A DNA stretch of 64,000 nt from Mycobacterium sp. 852002-40037_SCH5390672 (lineage in GTDB: Bacteria; Actinomycetota; Actinomycetes; Mycobacteriales; Mycobacteriaceae), in the NCBI RefSeq assembly GCF_001665875.1, contig NZ_LZTA01000008.1, positions 62,001 through 126,000 of the forward strand, read 5' to 3'. The position numbers and the translations under genes were made by a program. Position 1 is the first letter of the stretch, and every line of letters begins with the position of its first letter. The notes under the pieces were generated by a model. The model did no database searches, was not told the DNA's origin, and worked only from the letters and a program-made list of their open reading frames with translations. Shown piece by piece: positions 58,330 to 64,000 of this stretch.

Positions 58330-59259
58330 GTGGCTACCTCAGATCCCGGCGCAGGCAATCCGCCCGACCAGCCGGCACGCGCCGCCAAGGAGACGATCGA
58401 GGAGCCGGGCAAGAAAACGTCCCGCGCCGGACGTGACCTGCGCGCCGCCATCGCCGTGGGCGCCGGTATCGGTGGTGTTCTAGTCGTGACGCTGGTCTTC
58501 GCGCCGCGGTTCTGGGTGCCCATCGTCGCGCTCGCCATCGTGGTGGCCACCCACGAAGTGGTTCGGCGATTGCGCGAAGCCGGGTACCTCATACCCGTCA
58601 TCCCGCTGCTGGCCGGGGGCCAGCTCACGGTCTGGCTGACCTGGCCGTTTCACGCCGCGGGCGCCTTGGCCGGCTTCGGCGTCACCGTGGTGGTCTGCAA
58701 TGTGTGGCGGCTGTTCATGCAGGACAACAGCAAACGCTCCGAGCCGTTCGACGGTTCGCCGTCGGCCAACTACCTCAGGGACGCCTCGGCCACCGTGTTC
58801 CTGGCCGCGTGGGTGCCGCTGTTCGCGTCCTTCGGCGTGCTGCTGGTCTACCCGCACGACGGGGCAGGGCGGGTGTTCTGCCTGATGATCACCGTCGTCG
58901 CCTCCGACACCGGCGGATATGCGGTGGGGGCGCTCTTCGGCAAGCACCCGATGGTCCCGGCGATCAGTCCCAAGAAGTCCTGGGAGGGATTCGCCGGATC
59001 TCTGGTGCTCGGGATCACCGCGGCGACCCTGACGGCGACCTTCCTGGCTCACAAACCGCCGTGGATCGGTGTGCTGCTGGGCGTTGTCCTGGTGCTGACC
59101 AGCACGCTCGGCGATCTGGTGGAATCCCAGGTCAAGCGCGACCTCGGCATCAAGGACATGGGCCGGCTGCTGCCCGGCCACGGCGGCCTGATGGATCGGC
59201 TCGATGGGGTCCTGCCTTCGGCGGTCGCGGCCTGGGCGCTGCTGACACTCGTTCCCTAG
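58330..59259 (+). CDS. cdsA: Phosphatidate cytidylyltransferase (CDP-diacylglycerol synthase)
   Basis: Makes CDP-diacylglycerol from phosphatidate and CTP, the branch point to phosphatidylinositol, PIMs, cardiolipin and PE. The 309-residue protein has a charged N-terminus of about 40 residues, seven or eight hydrophobic segments, and the C-terminal signature SQVKRDLGIKDMGRLLPGHGGLMDRLD, with the Asp and Lys residues of the family intact. GTG 58330 is the start. rlmN starts a few bases downstream. Confidence 0.95.
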   Translation: MATSDPGAGNPPDQPARAAKETIEEPGKKTSRAGRDLRAAIAVGAGIGGVLVVTLVFAPRFWVPIVALAIVVATHEVVRRLREAGYLIPVIPLLAGGQLTVWLTWPFHAAGALAGFGVTVVVCNVWRLFMQDNSKRSEPFDGSPSANYLRDASATVFLAAWVPLFASFGVLLVYPHDGAGRVFCLMITVVASDTGGYAVGALFGKHPMVPAISPKKSWEGFAGSLVLGITAATLTATFLAHKPPWIGVLLGVVLVLTSTLGDLVESQVKRDLGIKDMGRLLPGHGGLMDRLDGVLPSAVAAWALLTLVP

Positions 59260-59286
59260 CCGAACGTGACCGATACTGGACGGGTC

Positions 59287-60381
59287 ATGGTTCAACAACT
59301 GGTTTTTTCCGAGCCGCGCCCGGCCAAGCCGCCGCGGCACCTGGCCGATCTCGACGAGGACGGTCGCGCGTCCGCCGTCGCAGAGCTGGGCTTGCCGGCG
59401 TTTCGCGCCAAGCAGTTGGCGCATCAGTACTACGGCAGGCTGATCGCCGATCCGCGGCAGATGACCGATCTTCCGGCGGGATTGCGCGACACCATCGCCG
59501 AGACGATGTTCCCGATCCTGATCACGGCCGCCTCCGAGGTGACGTGCGATGCCGGCCAGACGCGAAAGACGTTGTGGCGGGCGCTCGATGGGGTCACCGT
59601 CGAGTCGGTGCTGATGCGCTATCCGCAACGCAACACGGTGTGCATCTCGTCGCAGGCCGGGTGCGGCATGGCGTGTCCGTTCTGCGCGACCGGTCAGGGG
59701 GGGCTGAGTCGCAACCTGTCGACGGCCGAGATCCTCGAGCAGGTGCGCGCCGGCGCTGCGGCCCTGCGCGACGACTTCGGGGACCGGCTGTCCAACGTGG
59801 TGTTCATGGGCATGGGGGAGCCGCTGGCCAACTACGCGCGCGTGGTAGCCGCGGTGCGGCGCATCATCGCCGCGCCGCCACACGGCTTCGGCATCTCGGC
59901 CCGGTCGGTGACCGTGTCGACGGTGGGTCTGGCCTCCGCCATCCGCAAGCTCGCCGACGAACGGCTCGGTGTCACTTTGGCGCTGTCGCTGCACGCGCCC
60001 GACGACGAACTGCGGGACACGCTGGTGCCGGTCAACAACCGGTGGAAGATCACCGAGGCCCTTGACGCCGCGCGGTATTACGCCGACGTCACCGGCCGGC
60101 GCGTGTCGGTGGAGTACGCGTTGATTCGCGACGTCAACGACCAGCCTTGGCGCGCAGACCTTTTGGGACAGCGGCTGCACCGCGCGCTCGGGCCGTTGGT
60201 GCACGTGAACCTGATTCCGCTCAATCCGACGCCGGGAAGTGAGTGGGACGCCAGCCCCAAGGCGGTCGAGCGGGAGTTCGTCCGGCGGGTGCGCGCCAAG
60301 GGGGTTTCGTGCACGGTGCGCGACACCCGCGGCCGCGAGATCAGCGCCGCCTGCGGGCAGCTGGCCTTCGAGAGCAAGTAG
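59287..60381 (+). CDS. rlmN: Radical-SAM 23S rRNA/tRNA adenine C2-methyltransferase RlmN
   Basis: Methylates A2503 of 23S rRNA and A37 of some tRNAs. The radical-SAM cysteines are C126, C130 and C133 in [13 protein letters not shown], and the second active cysteine is in [11 protein letters not shown] near the C-terminus. The ATG at 59287 gives 364 residues, the M. tuberculosis length; a GTG at 59266 could add seven residues. The motif [13 protein letters not shown] is family-specific. It ends about 75 bases before the thioredoxin-like gene. Confidence 0.95.
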   Translation: MVQQLVFSEPRPAKPPRHLADLDEDGRASAVAELGLPAFRAKQLAHQYYGRLIADPRQMTDLPAGLRDTIAETMFPILITAASEVTCDAGQTRKTLWRALDGVTVESVLMRYPQRNTVCISSQAGCGMACPFCATGQGGLSRNLSTAEILEQVRAGAAALRDDFGDRLSNVVFMGMGEPLANYARVVAAVRRIIAAPPHGFGISARSVTVSTVGLASAIRKLADERLGVTLALSLHAPDDELRDTLVPVNNRWKITEALDAARYYADVTGRRVSVEYALIRDVNDQPWRADLLGQRLHRALGPLVHVNLIPLNPTPGSEWDASPKAVEREFVRRVRAKGVSCTVRDTRGREISAACGQLAFESK

Positions 60382-60457
60382 CAGGCGGGTAGCTGGATGA
60401 ACCGAGAGGGCGACGCGCACGTCTTTAAGGCATAACGCCAGCAACCGGGGGTGCGCC

Positions 60458-60964
60458 TTGATTCGCTTGTTTTCTCCACTCAAACTGTTTGCCGCGGCCG
60501 TTTTCGCCGCTGCACTGATATTGGTACTGGGCGGTGCGCCGCGAGCGGCGGCCGCCGACGACCGACTGCAATTCGCCGGGACGACGCTGAGCGGTGCACC
60601 GTTCAATGGGGCCAGTTTGCAGGGCAAGCCCGCGGTGCTGTGGTTCTGGGCGCCGTTCTGCCCGTTCTGCAATGCCGAAGCTCCCGGCGTCAGCCAGGTT
60701 GCGGCCGCCAATCCCGGTGTCACCTTCGTCGGCATCGCCGGGCACTCGGATGTCGGCGCGGAACAGAACTTCGTCTCCAAGTACGGCCTGCACTTCACCA
60801 ACCTCAACGACGCCGACGGATCCCTCTGGGCCCGCTACAACGTCCCCTGGCAGCCCGCCTACGTGTTCTACCGCGCGGACGGCAGCTCGACGTTCGTCAA
60901 CAACCCGACCTCGGCCATGTCGCAGCAGGAGCTCTCCGATCGGGTCTTTGGCCTGAGGTCCTGA
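60458..60964 (+). CDS. mpt53: Secreted thioredoxin-like protein, MPT53/DsbE type
   Basis: An exported thiol-disulfide oxidoreductase of 168 residues, very like the antigen MPT53 (Rv2878c). The signal peptide runs to about residue 33 (GGAPRAAAA). The active site is W-A-P-F-C68-P-F-C71 in a thioredoxin fold, with the cis-proline in NVPWQPAY. TTG 60458 is the only in-frame start that keeps the signal peptide. The CcdA-like gene follows four bases later, and probably supplies it with electrons. Confidence 0.93.
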   Translation: MIRLFSPLKLFAAAVFAAALILVLGGAPRAAAADDRLQFAGTTLSGAPFNGASLQGKPAVLWFWAPFCPFCNAEAPGVSQVAAANPGVTFVGIAGHSDVGAEQNFVSKYGLHFTNLNDADGSLWARYNVPWQPAYVFYRADGSSTFVNNPTSAMSQQELSDRVFGLRS

Positions 60965-60968
60965 CTCG

Positions 60969-61826
60969 GTGGACCGGGGTCTGGTCGGCTTGGCCTTCGC
61001 GGCCGGATTGGTGGCCGCGCTGAACCCGTGTGGGTTTGCCATGCTGCCCGCCTATCTACTGCTGGTGGTGCGCGGCCAGCGCCCCGGCGAACACTCGGGC
61101 GTGGCCGCCGCCGGGCGTGCCCTGGCGGCCACTGTGGGGATGGCGCTGGGCTTCCTGACGGTGTTCGGCGTGTTCGGCGCGCTGACCGTATCGGCGGGCA
61201 CAACCGTGCAGCGGTTTTTGCCCTATGCCACCGTGGTGGTCGGCGTGGTGCTGGTCGTGCTCGGGGTCTGGCTGCTGTCGGGCCGAGCGCTGTCGGCCCT
61301 GACCCCGCGTCCGCTGGGCCCGCGGTGGGCCCCCACCGCTCGGCTGGGCTCCATGTACGGCTACGGCATCAGTTACGCGATCGCCTCGCTGTCGTGCACC
61401 ATCGGGCCGTTTCTGGCCGCCACCGCTGCCGGCCTGCGCGGCGGATCGCTCGTCACCGAACTGGCGATCTACCTCGCCTACAGCGCGGGGCTGACCCTCG
61501 TCGTGGGTGTGCTCGCGGTCGCGGCGGCGACGGCGAGCTCGGCGATGGTGGACCGGTTGCGCCGGCTCCTGCCGTTCGTCAACCGGGTCGGTGGCGCGCT
61601 GCTGGTGCTGGTCGGGCTGTACGTTGCCTATTACGGCGGCTACGAGGTGCGCCTGTTCGGCGCGAACGGCAACCCGCGGGACGCGGTGATCATTGCGGCC
61701 GGGCGCCTGCAGGGCGCGGTGGCCGGCTGGGTGCATCAACAGGGCATATGGCCGTGGGTGATGGCCGTGCTCGCGCTGGCGGTCGTCGTGCTCGGTGGTG
61801 CCTGGCGTCGCCGGACGCAACGCTAG
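60969..61826 (+). CDS. CcdA/DsbD-like transmembrane electron carrier
   Basis: A 285-residue membrane protein with six to seven spans. The two transmembrane redox cysteines are in LNPCGFAMLPAY and LSCTIGPFLAA, each before a proline-containing turn, as in the CcdA/DsbD family that carries reducing power from cytoplasmic thioredoxin to the outside. It is directly after the MPT53-like gene, so the pair likely forms one extracytoplasmic thiol-handling unit. Similar to Rv2877c. Confidence 0.9.
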   Translation: MDRGLVGLAFAAGLVAALNPCGFAMLPAYLLLVVRGQRPGEHSGVAAAGRALAATVGMALGFLTVFGVFGALTVSAGTTVQRFLPYATVVVGVVLVVLGVWLLSGRALSALTPRPLGPRWAPTARLGSMYGYGISYAIASLSCTIGPFLAATAAGLRGGSLVTELAIYLAYSAGLTLVVGVLAVAAATASSAMVDRLRRLLPFVNRVGGALLVLVGLYVAYYGGYEVRLFGANGNPRDAVIIAAGRLQGAVAGWVHQQGIWPWVMAVLALAVVVLGGAWRRRTQR

Positions 61827-61849
61827 GGCGCTCCGAACCGGGCTAACTG

Positions 61850-62104
61850 CTACCTGATCCAGCCGCGGCGGCGGCCCCACAGGTCGCGAATCAGGAAAAC
61901 GAGGACCAGCGCCGCAAACCCGATCAGGAACCAGTTCTCGATGTGGCCGACGTGGTTGCCGCGCAGCATCGCCAGCAGGAATCCGAAGCCGATCAGGCCG
62001 GCAATGTGCCAGGTGCGGTGGTTGATCCTGCTCCACCCCCACGCTGCCGACGGCACCTCGACGGCGTCGACGCCGGTGAAGTGCTCCACCTCGGTACTGG
62101 CCAC
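61850..62104 (-). CDS. Small membrane protein, Rv2876-like
   Basis: A protein of about 84 residues with two hydrophobic segments ([17 protein letters not shown] and [15 protein letters not shown]) and a basic end RRRGWIR. GTG 62104 was chosen because AAGGGG lies about seven bases upstream; the frame runs on to 62155. The sequence [19 protein letters not shown] leads into the first span. Function unknown. In M. tuberculosis the related gene borders mpt70-mpt83, which are absent here. Confidence 0.8.
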   Translation of the reverse strand: MASTEVEHFTGVDAVEVPSAAWGWSRINHRTWHIAGLIGFGFLLAMLRGNHVGHIENWFLIGFAALVLVFLIRDLWGRRRGWIR

Positions 62105-62214
62105 GGCGAATCCCCTTCGGATCGGATTGCTTGTCGAACCCAAATTCTGGCACACCCCCCGTCGGGCCCGCGGGGCATGGCCCCCGCCGGTGCCGGGCGG
62201 CGCACAATGAATGA

Positions 62215-63438
62215 GTGACCAACCCGACGACCGACGGGCAAACGCGGGACCGGCTGCGTGTGCTGGTGCTGGGCAGCACCGGCTCCATCGGCACCCAGGC
62301 GCTCGACGTCATCGCGGCCAATCCGGACCGTTTCGAGGTGGTCGGCCTGGCCGCGGGAGGCGCCAACCTGGACACGCTGTTGCGGCAGCGCGCCGCGACC
62401 GGTGTGACCAACATCGCGGTCGCCGACGAACGCGCGGCGCAGCGCGCCGGCGACATACCCTTTTTCGGCCCCGACGCGGCGACCCGGCTGGTCCAGGAGA
62501 CCAACGCCGACGTCGTCCTCAACGCGCTGGTGGGGGCGTTGGGCCTGCGGCCCACGTTGGCCGCGCTGGAGTCGGGCGCCCGGCTGGCGCTGGCCAATAA
62601 GGAATCACTGATCGCCGGTGGTCCGCTGGTGCTGCGAGCCGCCAAGCCGGGGCAGATCGTGCCCGTCGATTCCGAACATTCCGCGCTGGCGCAATGCCTG
62701 CGTGGCGGGGCCCCCGAAGAAGTCGCCAAGCTGGTGCTGACCGCTTCTGGCGGCCCGTTCCGCGGCTGGACCGCCGCCCAGCTCGAGGACGTCACCCCGG
62801 AGCAGGCCGGCGCCCACCCGACGTGGTCGATGGGCCCGATGAACACCCTGAACTCGGCCTCGCTGGTCAACAAGGGTCTGGAGCTCATCGAGACCCACCT
62901 GCTGTTCGGCATTCCGTATGACCGCATCGAGGTCGTCGTGCACCCCCAGTCGATTGTTCATTCGATGGTCACCTTCGTCGACGGCTCGACCCTCGCGCAG
63001 GCCAGCCCCCCGGACATGCGGCTGCCGATTTCGCTGGCCCTTGGCTGGCCACAGCGCGTCCCCGGCGCGGCGGCCGGCTGCGACTTCAGCAAGGCCTCTA
63101 GCTGGGAATTCGAGCCGCTGGACCATGACGTTTTTCCCGCCGTCGAGTTGGCCCGGCATGCCGGACAGGCCGGTGGCTGCATGACGGCCGTCTACAACGC
63201 GGCCAACGAGGAGGCGGCGCAGGCCTTCCTCGCGGGCCGGGTCGGTTTCCCCGGGATTGTCAAAACCATCGCCGACGTGCTGCACGCCGCCGACCAATGG
63301 GCGCCCAAATTTGGCGAAGTACCCGCTAACGTGGATGAGGTACTCGACGCGCAGCGCTGGGCACGTGAGCGGGCGCAGCGTTCCGTCGCACAAGCCCAGC
63401 CCGCCGGCGTGTCAGCAAAAGCCTCCGGAATCGTGTGA
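62215..63438 (+). CDS. dxr: 1-deoxy-D-xylulose 5-phosphate reductoisomerase
   Basis: Second enzyme of the MEP isoprenoid pathway, target of fosmidomycin. The 407-residue protein has the NADPH-binding [15 protein letters not shown] (about 19-33), [11 protein letters not shown], and the metal and substrate residues in [13 protein letters not shown] and SGGPFRGW and the later EIIEAHWLFGIP-like [27 protein letters not shown] 62215 is the start. rip1 follows 19 bases later, as in Rv2870c-Rv2869c. Confidence 0.97.
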   Translation: MTNPTTDGQTRDRLRVLVLGSTGSIGTQALDVIAANPDRFEVVGLAAGGANLDTLLRQRAATGVTNIAVADERAAQRAGDIPFFGPDAATRLVQETNADVVLNALVGALGLRPTLAALESGARLALANKESLIAGGPLVLRAAKPGQIVPVDSEHSALAQCLRGGAPEEVAKLVLTASGGPFRGWTAAQLEDVTPEQAGAHPTWSMGPMNTLNSASLVNKGLELIETHLLFGIPYDRIEVVVHPQSIVHSMVTFVDGSTLAQASPPDMRLPISLALGWPQRVPGAAAGCDFSKASSWEFEPLDHDVFPAVELARHAGQAGGCMTAVYNAANEEAAQAFLAGRVGFPGIVKTIADVLHAADQWAPKFGEVPANVDEVLDAQRWARERAQRSVAQAQPAGVSAKASGIV

Positions 63439-63457
63439 GAAAGGTCCTGCAGCGGAG

Positions 63458-64000
63458 ATGATGTTCGCTATCGGCATTGTGCTGTTCGCACTGGCCATCC
63501 TGATTTCGGTGGCTCTGCACGAGTGCGGGCACATGTGGGTTGCGCGCGCGACCGGCATGAAGGTGCGACGGTATTTCGTCGGTTTCGGCCCCACGCTGTG
63601 GTCGACCCGCCGCGGTGAGATCGAATACGGCGTCAAAGCCATTCCGCTCGGCGGCTTCTGCGATATCGCGGGGATGACCTCGGTGGAGGAACTGGCGCCC
63701 GACGAGGCCGACCGCGCCATGTTCAAGCAGGCGGTCTGGAAGCGGGTCGCGGTGCTGTTCGCCGGCCCTGCCGCGAACTTCGTCATCTGCCTGGTGCTGC
63801 TCTACGGCATCGCGCTGATCTGGGGGCTGCCCAACCTGCACCCGCCCACCCAGGCGGTCGTCGGCGAAACCGCTTGTGTGGCACCGGAAGTGGCTCCGGG
63901 CAAGATCGCGGACTGCGCCGGTCCGGGGCCGGCGGCGCTGGCCGGAATCCGGTCCGGCGACGTCATCGTCAAGGTGGGGGACACCCCGGTGTCCACCTTT
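63458..64000 (+). CDS. rip1: Site-2 intramembrane metalloprotease Rip1 (3' end outside window)
   Basis: The first 181 residues of the M50 site-2 protease Rip1, which cuts anti-sigma factors and other membrane proteins. The zinc motif H21-E-C-G-H25 lies in the first membrane span. A second hydrophobic segment is at about 105-125, and the PDZ domain begins about residue 145 ([22 protein letters not shown]). The second metal motif would be beyond the window. The start is ATG 63458 ([11 protein letters not shown]). GGAG lies just upstream. Confidence 0.95.
   Translation, partial: MMFAIGIVLFALAILISVALHECGHMWVARATGMKVRRYFVGFGPTLWSTRRGEIEYGVKAIPLGGFCDIAGMTSVEELAPDEADRAMFKQAVWKRVAVLFAGPAANFVICLVLLYGIALIWGLPNLHPPTQAVVGETACVAPEVAPGKIADCAGPGPAALAGIRSGDVIVKVGDTPVSTF

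Overview
The window is high-GC DNA whose gene content and order match the slow-growing mycobacteria: lipN, a DsbA-like protein, VKOR, rsmD, coaD, then sepIVA, rnc, mutM, smc, ftsY, amt-glnB-glnD, ffh, rpsP-rimM-trmD, rplS, lepB, rnhB, comM-dprA, xerC, rpsB-tsf, pyrH-frr-cdsA-rlmN, dxr and rip1. This is the Rv2970c to Rv2869c segment of the Mycobacterium tuberculosis map, here on the + strand. Several M. tuberculosis loci are missing between these markers: the DIM/PGL lipid cluster, purU, pknI, fdhF, a PPE gene and the mpt70/83-dipZ block. That pattern fits a non-tuberculous slow grower such as a member of the M. avium complex; the species call is an inference. Rv numbers quoted in entries are syntenic orthologues recalled from the M. 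tuberculosis map.

Layout. 1-3.7 kb: end of an esterase gene, a DsbA/VKOR disulfide pair, rsmD, a MIRU-like array, coaD. 3.8-7.2 kb: accessory patch with a thiamine-diphosphate enzyme and a copper-regulon-type permease whose upstream palindrome looks like a RicR/CsoR operator; the DIM/PGL cluster would lie at the end of this patch in M. tuberculosis. 7.2-26.4 kb: cell division, RNA processing, DNA repair, chromosome and SRP genes plus the nitrogen operon amt-glnB-glnD. 26.4-31.5 kb: two amidohydrolases, a TetR regulator and dacB2. 31.7-37.6 kb: ribosome biogenesis (rpsP, khpA, rimM, trmD, rplS), lepB and rnhB. 37.6-47.7 kb: GAF-ANTAR regulator, SDR, orphan fdhD, YraN, ComM, DprA, siderophore-interacting protein, lactate-monooxygenase-like enzyme, XerC, LytM-like peptidase. 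48-51.6 kb: rpsB-tsf, amidase, MarR regulator. 51.7-56.5 kb: accessory/stress patch (ChaB-like, SDR, small hydrophilic protein, MPT63-like secreted protein, acyltransferase, GlnR-like regulator, CsbD). 56.8-64 kb: pyrH-frr-cdsA-rlmN, a secreted thioredoxin-like protein with its CcdA-like membrane partner, dxr, and the start of rip1.

Genes that work together: the DsbA-like/VKOR pair at one end and the MPT53-like/CcdA-like pair at the other both handle extracytoplasmic thiols; ftsY and ffh are the two SRP GTPases; amt, glnB and glnD form the ammonium-sensing module; smc and xerC act on the chromosome; rpsP, rimM, trmD, rplS, rpsB, tsf, pyrH and frr are translation and growth genes; lepB and rip1 are membrane proteases.

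The most unusual signal is non-coding. A short repeat with a constant 31-nt core recurs at seven places, nearly always touching a stop codon. Its flanking arms differ between loci yet stay complementary to each other (for example GTGATGA/TCATCAC, GTGACGA/TCGTCAC, GGCGA/TCGCC, GGTAC/GTACC). That covariation points to a conserved hairpin. One locus has expanded into four 57-bp tandem units and another carries a nested insertion. No CRISPR array, tRNA, rRNA or insertion sequence was seen.
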